Positions 1 to 12,677 of a stretch of 64,000 nucleotides of DNA are shown piece by piece. The first letter of the stretch is position 1; every line of letters starts with the position of its first letter. The notes under the pieces were generated by a model. It was not told the origin of the DNA. It worked only from the letters and a program-made list of their open reading frames with translations, and made no database searches. The position numbers and the translations under genes were made by a program. The stretch is from Cyclobacteriaceae bacterium (GTDB lineage Bacteria; Bacteroidota; Bacteroidia; Cytophagales; Cyclobacteriaceae), in assembly GCA_947458585.1 (NCBI GenBank), contig CANGYY010000009.1, forward strand, positions 1 through 64,000, in the 5' to 3' direction.

Positions 1-10
1 AAAGAAGGAA

Positions 11-100
11 TTACTTCTTCTTGTGTCTGTTTTTTCTAAGTCTTTTCTTACGCTTGTGCGTAGCGATCTTATGTCTTTTTCTTTTCTTACCGCAAGGCAT
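11..100 (-). CDS. 29-aa basic AURKAIP1/COX24-like ribosomal protein
   Basis: This ORF is too short for the ORF track. The minus strand reads MPCGKKRKRHKIATHKRKKR and ends in RKNRHKKK before TAA. More than half of its 29 residues are Lys, Arg or His. I recognise it as the small Bacteroidota protein annotated as AURKAIP1/COX24 domain-containing, related to mitochondrial mS38 and mycobacterial bS22, which sits on the small ribosomal subunit near the decoding region. It lies 29 nt downstream of the TPR gene on the same strand, so it may share the HU-TPR transcript. The ribosomal role is inferred from family resemblance. In many Bacteroidota a ribonuclease G gene lies nearby; here that would fall outside the window. 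Confidence 0.8.
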   Translation of the reverse strand: MPCGKKRKRHKIATHKRKKRLRKNRHKKK

Positions 101-129
101 AGTTTTAAAATTTAATTGTTTACAATTTG

Positions 130-948
130 TTATAGCTGATCCAAGTAGCCTTGAATACTCTCTAAGATCATCGGATCGTCGGTCATTTTCTTGACTAGCT
201 CAAACTGTGCTTTCGCTTTATTTTTCTCTTTGGACTCAAAATAACTTACCCCTAGGTAAAACTGCCCTTGAATGTTTTGCGGGTGTGCTTTTACCAATTC
301 TTCAAAACGTCCAATCGCTCGATCGTATTGTCCAGATTGCATGGAGAGTACCCCCATATTAAACAAACCTTCTTCATTCTTCGGATCCTCTTCCAAAATC
401 TCACGCAACAAGGTGATTCCTTGCATTGGATTGGATGAGGACACATAGGTCATCGCTATTTTGGATTTCAAATCGAGTCGGGTCGGATCTTTTTCCAACA
501 CCTTGGTTAAGAAGTTTCTGGTTTTCTCTGCCAGTACTTCTACTTTGTTTTTGTCTAAGGCAAAGGAAAATGCATCGTAATTTGCTTTTCCAGCTTCCTC
601 GGCAAGGAATAAATTGTCTGGCCATAGCGTACTCGCCTCAGTCCAGTAATAGGCGGCACTATCAAATAGCCCTTCTTCCTTGTAGATCCCTGCTAGCACT
701 TGCGCAGCAGCTACTTTTTCTTCAGGAGTAGGAGCAGATCGGAATTGAGCAATCAATTGATCTGCCTGAACTCGATTTTGGGAAGATAGTTCATTCTCAT
801 GCGATTCGGAAATGGCCGCGGGTGCTTCTGCCCCACTTTCCATTTTTTCACCTGTAGCCTCATTATCGACCACCACCTTGGGTAATAAATAAAGCCCTGC
901 TACAGCTGCTATACCAAATCCAATGAGAACAACCTGTAGTTTTTTCAT
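130..948 (-). CDS. Membrane-anchored TPR protein
   Basis: A 272-aa protein with one N-terminal hydrophobic segment (about residues 5-24, no clear cleavage site), a low-complexity Glu/Ala/Ser linker to about residue 60, and then tetratricopeptide repeats to the C-terminus. TPR signatures are visible, for example NEEGLFNMGVLSMQSGQYDR and NIQGQFYLGVSYFESKEKNK. The likely topology is one membrane anchor with the TPR domain in the periplasm, acting as a protein-interaction scaffold. It follows HU by 15 nt and is probably cotranscribed with it. Partner and process are unknown. The TPR assignment is secure. Confidence 0.85.
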   Translation of the reverse strand: MKKLQVVLIGFGIAAVAGLYLLPKVVVDNEATGEKMESGAEAPAAISESHENELSSQNRVQADQLIAQFRSAPTPEEKVAAAQVLAGIYKEEGLFDSAAYYWTEASTLWPDNLFLAEEAGKANYDAFSFALDKNKVEVLAEKTRNFLTKVLEKDPTRLDLKSKIAMTYVSSSNPMQGITLLREILEEDPKNEEGLFNMGVLSMQSGQYDRAIGRFEELVKAHPQNIQGQFYLGVSYFESKEKNKAKAQFELVKKMTDDPMILESIQGYLDQL

Positions 949-963
949 GCCCTTAGCCCAGGC

Positions 964-1272
964 TTAGGCCTGAGTTACCAATTGTTTGATTTTTTTGCTA
1001 TTCTTGATTTTCTCTACAAACACCTTGGAAGGCTTGAATGCAGGGATATAGTGCTCGTCAATTACAATTGCCGTATTCTTGGAAATGTTGCGGGCAATTT
1101 TCTTCGCTCTTTTCTTGTTGATGAAACTTCCAAAACCTCTGACATAGATGTTTTCTCCATCAGCCATGGAATCTTTTACTACTTTGAAAAATGCCTCAAC
1201 TGCTTGAGTTACATCGTCTTTTTGAATTCCTGTCTTCTCGGAAATTTTAGTAATTACTTCTGCTTTAGTCAC
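964..1272 (-). CDS. HU/IHF family DNA-binding protein
   Basis: A 102-aa protein of typical HU length. The N-terminal dimerisation helices (MTKAEVITKISEKTGI) lead into the conserved GFGSF turn (YVRGFGSFINKKRAKKIARN) and the beta arm. The family binds and bends DNA as a dimer and shapes the nucleoid. The arm carries IARNISKNTAIVIDEHYIPA, closer to the Bacteroidota IHF-like group than to E. coli HU, and the C-terminus has an extra Lys-rich tail (KIKNSKKIKQLVTQA). It is divergent from mutY, an arrangement common in this phylum. A TAnnTTTG-type element on the minus strand at 1339-1346 could be its promoter. Confidence 0.93.
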   Translation of the reverse strand: MTKAEVITKISEKTGIQKDDVTQAVEAFFKVVKDSMADGENIYVRGFGSFINKKRAKKIARNISKNTAIVIDEHYIPAFKPSKVFVEKIKNSKKIKQLVTQA

Positions 1273-1324
1273 TGTGATTAAAATTTAGAAATTTCGATAT
1301 ACCCTTAACAACCTATTAACCAAG

Positions 1325-1346
1325 TATTTTTGGGACTGCAAATGTA
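1325..1346. promoter_or_regulatory. Divergent promoter candidates for HU and mutY
   Basis: The HU-mutY intergenic region carries two exact matches to the Bacteroidota -7 element TAnnTTTG on opposite strands: TATTTTTG at 1325-1332 (plus, towards mutY) and TACATTTG at 1339-1346 (minus, towards HU). I saw no well-spaced -33 TTG for either, so these are -7 candidates only. They would give leaders of about 60-80 nt. Confidence 0.45.
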
Positions 1347-1417
1347 CAAGAATCAACGCAATTAAAAAAGATATTCAAAAAAAATACCTTGGTTTGTGGC
1401 CCCGCAATCTTACACCC

Positions 1418-2473
1418 ATGAAGAGTAAAGTAACTGAAAATCAATTGTTTTCAAATTCGATAATTTCTTGGTACCGAGAAAATCCCAGAAATCTGCCATG
1501 GAGAGAAACTCAAGACCCTTATAAAATTTGGCTCTCTGAAATCATTCTTCAGCAAACCCGTGTGGCGCAGGGATTGCCCTATTACGAGGCATTTTCAAAA
1601 ACCTATCCTACTGTACAATTATTGGCAGAAGCACCAGAAGAAGAAGTACTCCGACTTTGGCAAGGCCTAGGCTACTACAGCAGAGCACGCAACCTGCACG
1701 CTTGCGCAAAATACATCTGGAAGGAATTGGGAGGTAGTTTTCCCAACAACTACGCCAGTTTGATTCAACTCAAGGGGGTGGGTAGCTACACCGCAGCAGC
1801 CATCTCGAGTTTTGCCTTTGGAGAAGTACAGGCTGTGGTGGATGGCAATGTATTTCGGGTACTTGCCCGATACTTTGGAATCGCCACCGATATCGCTAGC
1901 GGGAAAGGGAAAAAGGAGTTTGAAGCACTGGCCAACCAACTCATCCCCAAAGCGTACCCTGGAGAATTCAATCAGGCCATGATGGATTTTGGGTCCCGAT
2001 GCTGCACTCCAAAAAACCCGAATTGCGTGGAATGTCCATTGACAAGTTCATGCTTCGCCTTTCAAAAAGAACTTGTATCCTCATTGCCTGTAAAAATCAA
2101 TAAAACCAAGGTCAAGGATCGGATTCTCTATTACTTAGTGATTCGTTGCGGAGGTCAGGTCGTATGGAACAAAAGGGGTGAAGGAGATATTTGGACAGGG
2201 CTGTATGATTTTCCACTACTCGAACAGGAAAACTTCCCTTGGAAAGAAAATCTGCCACAGGAAGCGGTCTTGTTTCCTAAAAAATACCGACATCTTTTGT
2301 CACACCTACGGATACTTGGAAGCTTCTGGGAAGTCGAACTTTCTTCAGCTAAACTTCCTGAACTAGCGAAATGGTGTCAAAAAGAGGGATTTGACTTGGT
2401 GGATGAACAGCAAATTGATGCTTTACCCAAACCTAAATTGATTGTTCGCTATTTGACTGATCGAGAGATTTGA
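1418..2473 (+). CDS. mutY: A/G-specific adenine glycosylase MutY
   Basis: This base-excision repair enzyme removes adenine mispaired with 8-oxoguanine. The ORF track starts at a TTG (1394); the ATG at 1418 fits the family N-terminus and gives 351 aa. Visible landmarks are the catalytic Glu (SEIILQQTR, E41), the helix-hairpin-helix LKGVGSYTAAA, the catalytic Asp in VVDGNVFR (D142), and the 4Fe-4S loop C-X6-C-X2-C-X5-C (C196 to C212). The C-terminal NUDIX-like 8-oxoG recognition domain follows from about residue 230, including GEGDIWTGLYDFP. It heads the run mutY-ssb-gldE, whose order is conserved in Bacteroidota. Confidence 0.96.
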   Translation: MKSKVTENQLFSNSIISWYRENPRNLPWRETQDPYKIWLSEIILQQTRVAQGLPYYEAFSKTYPTVQLLAEAPEEEVLRLWQGLGYYSRARNLHACAKYIWKELGGSFPNNYASLIQLKGVGSYTAAAISSFAFGEVQAVVDGNVFRVLARYFGIATDIASGKGKKEFEALANQLIPKAYPGEFNQAMMDFGSRCCTPKNPNCVECPLTSSCFAFQKELVSSLPVKINKTKVKDRILYYLVIRCGGQVVWNKRGEGDIWTGLYDFPLLEQENFPWKENLPQEAVLFPKKYRHLLSHLRILGSFWEVELSSAKLPELAKWCQKEGFDLVDEQQIDALPKPKLIVRYLTDREI

Positions 2474-2519
2474 TTACTTTCATTCTTCTAAACTTTTTAA
2501 CTACTAAAAACAAAATGTT

Positions 2520-2969
2520 ATGGCAGGAGTAAACAAAGTCATTTTATTGGGTCACCTAGGTGCAGATCCAGAGGTCAAATATTTAGAGGGAGATAAGGTG
2601 GTAGCCAACCTAAGCCTAGCCACCTCCGAAGCCTATCAGGATCGAAATGGCAACCGTGTGGAGCAAACCGAGTGGCACGACTTGGAGCTTTGGGATCAAC
2701 AAGCAAAAATTGCTGAAAAATACCTGAAAAAGGGCTCTCAAATCTATGTAGAAGGCAAAATCAAGTCCGACAAATGGACCGATGAGCAAGGACAAAACCG
2801 GAAGAAGATGAAAATCCGCGTGTTGAGTTTTACCATGGTGGGAGGCAAACCAGAAGGAATGCCAGGCGCTCCTGCAGCACCAGCAGCATCAGGGGCAATG
2901 CCAAGCCCTTCACCTGCAACAGCCCCAATGGTGTCCCTAGATGAGGGGGAGGACGACCTTCCCTTTTAA
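2520..2969 (+). CDS. ssb: Single-stranded DNA-binding protein
   Basis: A 149-aa SSB. The N-terminal OB fold (MAGVNKVILLGHLGADPEVK, then QTEWHDLELWD and GSQIYVEGKI) covers about residues 1-107. A Pro/Ala/Ser-rich linker leads to the acidic tip EGEDDLPF, which in this family docks replication and repair partners. It starts 46 nt after mutY and is probably cotranscribed with it. The end of the gene is followed at once by a perfect 14-bp hairpin, described separately. Confidence 0.96.
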   Translation: MAGVNKVILLGHLGADPEVKYLEGDKVVANLSLATSEAYQDRNGNRVEQTEWHDLELWDQQAKIAEKYLKKGSQIYVEGKIKSDKWTDEQGQNRKKMKIRVLSFTMVGGKPEGMPGAPAAPAASGAMPSPSPATAPMVSLDEGEDDLPF

Positions 2970-2973
2970 TGGA

Positions 2974-3012
2974 AATCAAATCCCCTGTTCCTTGGATTCA
3001 GGGGATTTGATT
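2974..3012 (+). terminator. 14-bp perfect hairpin between ssb and gldE
   Basis: AATCAAATCCCCTG (2974-2987) and CAGGGGATTTGATT (2999-3012) form a perfect 14-bp stem around an 11-nt loop. The downstream arm is followed by ACCTTTG, not a T-run, so it is not a textbook intrinsic terminator. It begins 5 nt after the ssb stop and ends a few bases before a possible TTG start of gldE. It could be a leaky terminator, an mRNA 3'-end stabiliser or a processing site that sets the ssb:gldE ratio. Confidence 0.6.
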
Positions 3013-3040
3013 ACCTTTGAACACTTATTTTAACAAACAC

Positions 3041-4390
3041 ATGGATGATCCCTACCCGAGTTACTTACTGATAGCCCAGGTTTCCTCATTTTCATTCTCC
3101 TATTTTTTCGTCAACGGGCTAGCGCTCCTCCTACTCTTAATAGGTTCTGCCTTGGTCTCTGGTTCTGAAGTAGCCTTCTTTTCCCTCACGAAGGATGACC
3201 TCACAGATCTCAATCAAAAGCATCCAGAAAAGGGACGAGTAATTACCGGACTTTTGGCAACTCCCAAAATTTTATTGAGTACCGTACTGATCCTCAATAA
3301 CTTAATCAACATTGGGATTGTGACCTTGACTACATTTGTCACTTGGACTCTTTTTGGTACGAATGCCACAGGAATTATCGTCATCCTCATTCAAACCGTT
3401 GGCGTTACCTTTGCCATTGTATTTTTTGGGGAAATTGTACCCAAAGTTTATGCAAATCAGGCAAAGACCCGCTTTGCGCTAAACCTCGCAATTCCCATCT
3501 CTTTTTTCACAAAGGTGTTGAAGCCATTCTCCGCTTTTTTGATTGCATTTAGCAACATCATCGAAAAGCGGGTAGAGCAAAAGGGCTATTCACTTTCTGT
3601 AGATGAATTGAACCAAGCCTTAGAATTAACCACAGAAGACACCCCTGAAGAAGAAAAAGAAATTCTACGCGGCATCGTAAATTTTGGCACGCTTAGCGTT
3701 CGCCAAGTGATGAAAAGCCGCATGGAAATTTCAGCAGTGGATGCGGAAATTGATTTTCATGAACTCATGGACAAAGTCAATAAGAGTGGCTACTCCAGAA
3801 TTCCTGTATACGAAGAGACCATAGACCACATTCTTGGCATTCTTTACATCAAAGATCTACTTCCCCATATCGATAAGGATGAAAACTTTGAGTGGAAATC
3901 CCTCATTCGAAAGAGTTTCTTCGTTCCTGAAAACAAAAAAGCTGACTCCCTACTCAAAGATTTTCAAAAAATGAGGGTGCACATGGCTATCGTTGTGGAT
4001 GAGTATGGAGGCACCTCAGGCTTGGTCACCCTCGAAGACTTAATTGAAGAAATCATTGGGGAAATCAACGATGAGTTTGACGATACCGACACGCTCTTCT
4101 TTCAGGAACTCGATGTGGACACCTTTATCTTTGAAGGGAAAGTTTCACTCAATGATTTTTGCAAAAAACTCGATTTAGACACGCAAATATTTGACGAGGT
4201 GAAGGGTGAAAGTGAGTCCTTGGGAGGATTGCTGCTGGAACTGAACTCCAAACTTCCTAAAAACGGAACCAAAATCACCTACAAGGATTTTGAATTCACT
4301 ATCCTTGCCGTAGATGCACGAAAAATCAAGAAAGTGAAGGTCCACTTGAAGGGGGAAGAAAAGGACTTTTCTGGTCCATTTACCGACTAA
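3041..4390 (+). CDS. gldE: GldE, CNNM/CBS/CorC membrane protein
   Basis: A 449-aa protein from the ATG at 3041 (the ORF track begins at a TTG, 3017). Order of parts: an N-terminal transmembrane DUF21/CNNM domain with about four helices (LLLLLIGSALVSGSEVAFFS onward, to about residue 190), a CBS pair (about 205-330, including SGYSRIPVYEETIDHILG and VVDEYGGTSGLVTLEDLIEEI), and a C-terminal CorC_HlyC domain. The family includes magnesium/cobalt efflux-type proteins. The position after mutY-ssb identifies it as GldE, linked to gliding motility and type 9 secretion in Flavobacterium. The usual partner gldD does not follow; gltB does. A paralogue lies at 53102-54382. Confidence 0.88.
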   Translation: MDDPYPSYLLIAQVSSFSFSYFFVNGLALLLLLIGSALVSGSEVAFFSLTKDDLTDLNQKHPEKGRVITGLLATPKILLSTVLILNNLINIGIVTLTTFVTWTLFGTNATGIIVILIQTVGVTFAIVFFGEIVPKVYANQAKTRFALNLAIPISFFTKVLKPFSAFLIAFSNIIEKRVEQKGYSLSVDELNQALELTTEDTPEEEKEILRGIVNFGTLSVRQVMKSRMEISAVDAEIDFHELMDKVNKSGYSRIPVYEETIDHILGILYIKDLLPHIDKDENFEWKSLIRKSFFVPENKKADSLLKDFQKMRVHMAIVVDEYGGTSGLVTLEDLIEEIIGEINDEFDDTDTLFFQELDVDTFIFEGKVSLNDFCKKLDLDTQIFDEVKGESESLGGLLLELNSKLPKNGTKITYKDFEFTILAVDARKIKKVKVHLKGEEKDFSGPFTD

Positions 4391-4554
4391 AGTTCACTTA
4401 GAAGTAATTTCAACTTTACCCCATTCGGCCCATTTTTATTTGGCAGACACGAACCGCCTCCCTAGTTTCAGTAGGTTTAAAAAAATTTTACCAAAAATTT
4501 ACTTTTTTATTTCGGCTAAGTTCTCATGAATTTTACCTCCTAATTTTATGGGCT

Positions 4555-4580
4555 CAGGATCAAAAACGTCCTGTTTTTTT
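4555..4580 (+). terminator. Weak terminator-like hairpin after gldE
   Basis: A 5-bp stem (CAGGA at 4555-4559, TCCTG at 4569-4573) is followed by seven Ts. The stem is short and lies about 165 nt after the gldE stop, so it may end read-through from gldE, but the support is modest. Confidence 0.4.
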
Positions 4581-4693
4581 AAAAGAATCAACTTTTCCCC
4601 TTTGAACCAACTTTTTTTTCAAGTTTAGATATTGTCTAATTTTCAAAAACAATCGTTTTCGTAGCTGTTATTTTCAGTTAGCATTGATTTCTA

Positions 4694-4726
4694 TTGTGTT
4701 TAATTCAATTTAAATCCTTATTTTTG
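4694..4726 (+). promoter_or_regulatory. gltBD promoter
   Basis: TATTTTTG (4719-4726) matches the Bacteroidota -7 element TAnnTTTG exactly, and a TTG lies 22 nt upstream (4694-4696), within the usual spacing. It is 30 nt before the chosen gltB ATG, which fits a short leader. The TTG that opens the longer ORF in the track is this -33 element, which argues against that longer start. Confidence 0.65.
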
Positions 4727-4756
4727 AAAATTTTCCAACCTATTAAATTCAGTAAA

Positions 4757-9250
<4,494 letters not shown>

Positions 9251-9251
9251 T

Positions 9252-10727
9252 ATGGGGGCCAAAGACGGATTTTTAAAGCACAACAGAGAAACGCCCGGAA
9301 GCCGGGATCCACAAGTACGCTTGGGGGATTACCAGGAAATCTACACTCCATTCTCCGAAAAGCAGTTGCACAACCAAGCAGCCCGATGCATGGACTGTGG
9401 GGTGCCCTTTTGCCATCATGGCTGTCCACTTGGAAACGTAATTCCTGAATTCAATGAAGCGGTATACCAGCAAAATTGGGATCAGGCCATTCGCATTTTA
9501 AAAAGCACAAACAACTTTCCGGAGTTTACGGGCAGGATCTGTCCCGCCCCCTGCGAGGCGAGTTGCGTACTCGGCATCAACAAGGATCCAGTTGCCATCG
9601 AGTTGATCGAAAAAAACATTGTGGAAAAAGCCTACGAACTCGGGCTGATCCACGCTACCTCACCCAAAAGCCGAACCGGAAAGCGGGTGGCAGTAGTTGG
9701 TTCTGGACCAGCAGGACTTGCTGCAGCAGACCAGCTCAATCAAGCAGGGCATGAGGTGACCCTCTTTGAAAAGAATGCCAAATTAGGTGGACTTCTTCGC
9801 TATGGGATCCCTGATTTTAAACTGGAAAAATGGGTCATTGATCGAAGAATTGCCTTGATGGAAGAAGAAGGTGTTCGCTTTGAAACCCAAACAGAAATAG
9901 GGATAAACCGGGATGCGGATGAGCTATTGAAAAATTACGACGCGGTAGTTCTTTCGGTTGGAGCCCAGCAACCTCGCGCCTTGACTATTCCAGGGAGTAA
10001 CTTGAAGGGGGTTCATTTTGCGATGGAATTTCTAGGTCCACAAAACCAAGTGATTGGAGGTGAACTTCCGAAAAATCCTATTTCTGCTACCGGCAAAGAA
10101 GTCTTGGTCATCGGTGGTGGAGATACAGGAAGTGATTGCATTGGCACTTCTCGACGGCATGGTGCTACACAAGTGACCCAGTTGGAACTGATGCCCAAGC
10201 CCCCGGTGAAACGAACCACCGCTAACCCTTGGCCCGAATGGCCCATGACCTTACGAACTTCCAGTTCTCATGAGGAAGGAGCCGAACGTCTTTTCTCCGT
10301 GCTTACCAAAGAATTTGTAGGCAATGAAAAGGGCGAATTGAAGGGATTAGTAGTAGTAGATATTGTCTGGAAGGATGCTGGAGGGCGCATGACCTATGAC
10401 CTAGTGGAAGGCTCAGAGCGGACCATCCCCTGTGACCTTGCCTTTTTGGCTATCGGTTACCTTGGCCCCGGACAGTCTACTCTCTTGGCTAGTTTTGGGG
10501 TAGAACTGATGGAAAACAACCTGCCCAAATCAAGGCAGTATCGAAGTGCCAACCCAAAAGTCTTCCTTGCTGGAGACATGCGTCGGGGCCAATCCTTGGT
10601 GGTCTGGGCTATCTCCGAAGGCCGTGAAGCTGCGGTGAGTGTGGATGAATTTTTGATGGGCTCCTCTTCCCTACCCAGGAAGGACGCTTCCTTGTATGAG
10701 GTCGAAGAGCAGCGCGAACATTTGTAA
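9252..10727 (+). CDS. gltD: Glutamate synthase small subunit
   Basis: A 491-aa flavoprotein that feeds NAD(P)H electrons to GltB. The N-terminal iron-sulfur region has two cysteine groups ([13 protein letters not shown] at 46-58 and CPAPCEASC at 97-105). The FAD site follows ([15 protein letters not shown], about 147-160), then a second Rossmann NADPH site ([15 protein letters not shown]). The C-terminus has the FAD-contacting [20 protein letters not shown] stretch typical of the family. The ATG lies 1 nt after the gltB stop, so the two subunits are made from one message. A strong terminator follows at 10738. Confidence 0.97.
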   Translation: MGAKDGFLKHNRETPGSRDPQVRLGDYQEIYTPFSEKQLHNQAARCMDCGVPFCHHGCPLGNVIPEFNEAVYQQNWDQAIRILKSTNNFPEFTGRICPAPCEASCVLGINKDPVAIELIEKNIVEKAYELGLIHATSPKSRTGKRVAVVGSGPAGLAAADQLNQAGHEVTLFEKNAKLGGLLRYGIPDFKLEKWVIDRRIALMEEEGVRFETQTEIGINRDADELLKNYDAVVLSVGAQQPRALTIPGSNLKGVHFAMEFLGPQNQVIGGELPKNPISATGKEVLVIGGGDTGSDCIGTSRRHGATQVTQLELMPKPPVKRTTANPWPEWPMTLRTSSSHEEGAERLFSVLTKEFVGNEKGELKGLVVVDIVWKDAGGRMTYDLVEGSERTIPCDLAFLAIGYLGPGQSTLLASFGVELMENNLPKSRQYRSANPKVFLAGDMRRGQSLVVWAISEGREAAVSVDEFLMGSSSLPRKDASLYEVEEQREHL

Positions 10728-10737
10728 CTAAGGAATG

Positions 10738-10768
10738 AAAAAAGGGCCAATAAAACCGGCCCTTTTTT
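10738..10768. terminator. Bidirectional terminator between gltD and spy-like gene
   Basis: A perfect 11-bp inverted repeat (AAAAAAGGGCC at 10738-10748, GGCCCTTTTTT at 10758-10768) gives a GC-core stem with a T-run on either strand. It serves gltBD (plus) and the convergent Spy-like gene (minus), ending just before the latter's stop codon. Confidence 0.88.
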
Positions 10769-10769
10769 C

Positions 10770-11177
10770 TTAACGTCCTCTTCGAAATCTTAGTCTCCCA
10801 CCTCGGGGATAATCCCCACGAGAATGATCCTTGCCTCTATTTCGCAAGGCTTCCTTTCGTTGTTCCCAAATCTGTTTTTGCTCTTCAGTCAGGATCGACG
10901 CCAATTTCTGATTTTGAGCCAATCGGTATGCTTTTTGGGCCTCAAATTCCGCCATTCTACTTTTTCGAAGCTCCTCTTGTCGATTGGCATTTTCAAGAGT
11001 GAGTTGGCTCACCTGCTTTCTTTGCTCATCTGTTAGTTTGAGCTCTTCCGCCAACCGATCGGTCATTTTTTGTGCGCGCTCGGTTGGATTGCCCTCTCTA
11101 AAATTTTTGTGCTGCTGAGCAGAAAGTCCAAAGCTTATGCTGGCCAAGACTACTGCACCTAGGATCCATTTTTTCAT
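10770..11177 (-). CDS. Spy/CpxP-like periplasmic protein
   Basis: A 135-aa exported protein. The signal peptide is [20 protein letters not shown], with cleavage probably before QQ. The mature part is helical and charged with two LTxxQ-type motifs ([10 protein letters not shown] and [10 protein letters not shown]), the mark of the Spy/CpxP/zinc-resistance family of periplasmic chaperones and stress sensors. The tail is rich in Gly, Arg and Asp. Bacteroidota carry many such proteins, often called DUF4890 or Spy/CpxP-like. No sensor kinase is adjacent, so the stress it answers to is unknown. Confidence 0.75.
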   Translation of the reverse strand: MKKWILGAVVLASISFGLSAQQHKNFREGNPTERAQKMTDRLAEELKLTDEQRKQVSQLTLENANRQEELRKSRMAEFEAQKAYRLAQNQKLASILTEEQKQIWEQRKEALRNRGKDHSRGDYPRGGRLRFRRGR

Positions 11178-11327
11178 GGTATTAATTGGTTTGTTTCGAA
11201 ATTTAGACCTTGGAAAAAGCCCTTAGTTTAATTCCAAAAAAGTATTCGTTCTGAAAAGTTGATTTACCTCCTCAAAGGCCTTCTTTTTCCTTCAAAAAAT
11301 TGCACTTCTTCCGAGAAAAGAAATTGC

Positions 11328-11335
11328 TATTTTTG
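11328..11335 (+). promoter_or_regulatory. yebC -7 promoter element
   Basis: TATTTTTG matches TAnnTTTG exactly and lies 21 nt before the yebC ATG. The nearest upstream TTG is 25 nt away, slightly longer than usual. Confidence 0.5.
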
Positions 11336-11356
11336 TTTCCTATAAACAGCAAATCC

Positions 11357-12064
11357 ATGGGAAGAGCATTTGAATTCCGAAAAGAGAGAAAATTCAAGCG
11401 TTGGGACAAAATGTCCAAGGTATTTACCCGATTAGGGAAGGAAATCGTCATGGCCGTCAAGGCTGGCGGACCAGATCCCTCAAGTAATGCCAAACTTCGG
11501 ACCGTCATCCAAAACGCCAAAGGTGCTCAAATGCCCAAGGATCGCATTGAAGGAGCCATTAAGCGTGCCTCCAACAAGGACGAAAAAGATTACGAAGAAG
11601 TGGTATACGAGGGATATGGCCCTTTTGGCGTTCCTTTTATCGTAGAAACCTCTACAGACAATACCAACCGAACAGTCGCCAACGTGCGTTCCTACTTTGC
11701 CAAAGCAGGGGGCTCTTTGGGAACTTCGGGATCGGTGAGCTTTATGTTTGAGCGCAAGGCGGTATTTCGATTTGCAAAAGCAGCCTACGACCTAGAAGAA
11801 CTCGAATTGGAATTGATTGATTTTGGACTTACTGAAATTGCTGAGAACGAAGGTGAAATTTTTGCTTACACCGAATTCGAAGATTTTGGATTGATGCAAA
11901 AAGCACTAGAAGACCGAAATATCGAAGTCATTTCCGCAGATTTCCAACGCTTCCCAACTACCCTCACCGAGTTGACCGAAGAGCAGGAAGAGTTGATCAA
12001 CAAGCTTATCGATCGCTTGGAAGAGGATGACGATGTCAACCAGGTATTTACCAACATGGCCTAA
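11357..12064 (+). CDS. YebC/PmpR family protein
   Basis: A 235-aa YebC-family protein. The ATG at 11357 gives the family N-terminus MGRAFEFRKERKFKRWDKMS; the longer track ORF starts inside the promoter region. Typical stretches are KAGGPDPSSNAKLRTVIQNAK, MPKDRIEGAIKRA and EGYGPFGVPFIVE, with the acidic region near the C-terminus (ELTEEQEELINKLIDRLEEDDD). The family has been described as DNA-binding regulators and, more recently, as ribosome-linked factors that help translation of proline-rich stretches; the sequence does not decide between them. The next gene overlaps or abuts its end. Confidence 0.93.
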   Translation: MGRAFEFRKERKFKRWDKMSKVFTRLGKEIVMAVKAGGPDPSSNAKLRTVIQNAKGAQMPKDRIEGAIKRASNKDEKDYEEVVYEGYGPFGVPFIVETSTDNTNRTVANVRSYFAKAGGSLGTSGSVSFMFERKAVFRFAKAAYDLEELELELIDFGLTEIAENEGEIFAYTEFEDFGLMQKALEDRNIEVISADFQRFPTTLTELTEEQEELINKLIDRLEEDDDVNQVFTNMA

Positions 12065-12623
12065 GGCGTTGACTGCAGAAAAAACTACCCTACATGTAAT
12101 CGTGGGGAGCAAAAACCCTGTAAAAGTAGGCTGTACCCGAGAGGCCTTTTCCCAAGCATTTGGAAGTGTGGGTTTGGTGGAAGGCGTGGACGCCCTCTCA
12201 AATATTCCCCCACAACCCAGATCTGAGGAGGAAACCCTCCTTGGCGCTAAAAACCGAGTATTCCATGCCAAATCTCTTGTTCCTGAGGCAGACTATTGGG
12301 TAGGCATAGAAGGCGGAGTGGACGAGGATCCGCAAGGCATGTATGCTTTTGCTTGGATCTACGTCCTGCATCGTTCGGGCAAAAGCAGCCAATCCAAGAC
12401 CGGTACTTTTTACTTACCTCCCCAAGTGGTTGCGTTGATTCGAGAAGGAATGGAGCTGGGTCATGCGGATGATTTGGTATTTCAGGCACAAAACTCCAAA
12501 CAGAAAGGTGGATCAGTGGGCCTGCTTACCCAGGGAGTCATCACTCGAGAGGCCTATTACCAACAAGCTATGGTGTTGGCCTTGATCCCTTTTTTGAACG
12601 ATTCCTTGTATCCTGCCGGATAA
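12027..12623 (+). CDS. Inosine/xanthosine triphosphatase (YjjX-like)
   Basis: It resembles E. coli YjjX throughout: VIVGSKNPVKVGCTREAF at the N-terminus, EEETLLGAKNR, EADYWVGIEGGVDED, and KGGSVGLLTQGVITREAYYQQAMVLALIPF at the end. The family hydrolyses ITP and XTP to clear damaged purine nucleotides. The start is uncertain. The ATG at 12027 overlaps yebC by 38 nt and gives 198 aa; a TTG at 12069, 4 nt after the yebC stop, gives 184 aa and fits the family length better. Either way it is probably translated from the yebC message. Confidence 0.87.
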   Translation: MTMSTRYLPTWPKALTAEKTTLHVIVGSKNPVKVGCTREAFSQAFGSVGLVEGVDALSNIPPQPRSEEETLLGAKNRVFHAKSLVPEADYWVGIEGGVDEDPQGMYAFAWIYVLHRSGKSSQSKTGTFYLPPQVVALIREGMELGHADDLVFQAQNSKQKGGSVGLLTQGVITREAYYQQAMVLALIPFLNDSLYPAG

Positions 12624-12677
12624 CAATTCTAAGACCAAAAACCTACTAGTTTAATTTTTTGAAGGATTGGATTGCCT

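Larger units (their letters stand above)
4391..4756. other. gldE-gltB intergenic region (366 bp)
   Basis: AT-rich and without a convincing ORF. It holds a weak terminator-like hairpin (4555-4580), a short inverted repeat TTAGA-tattg-TCTAA (4625-4639) that could be an operator, and a good Bacteroidota promoter just before gltB (4694-4726). Nothing resembling a known riboswitch was recognised. Confidence 0.5.
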
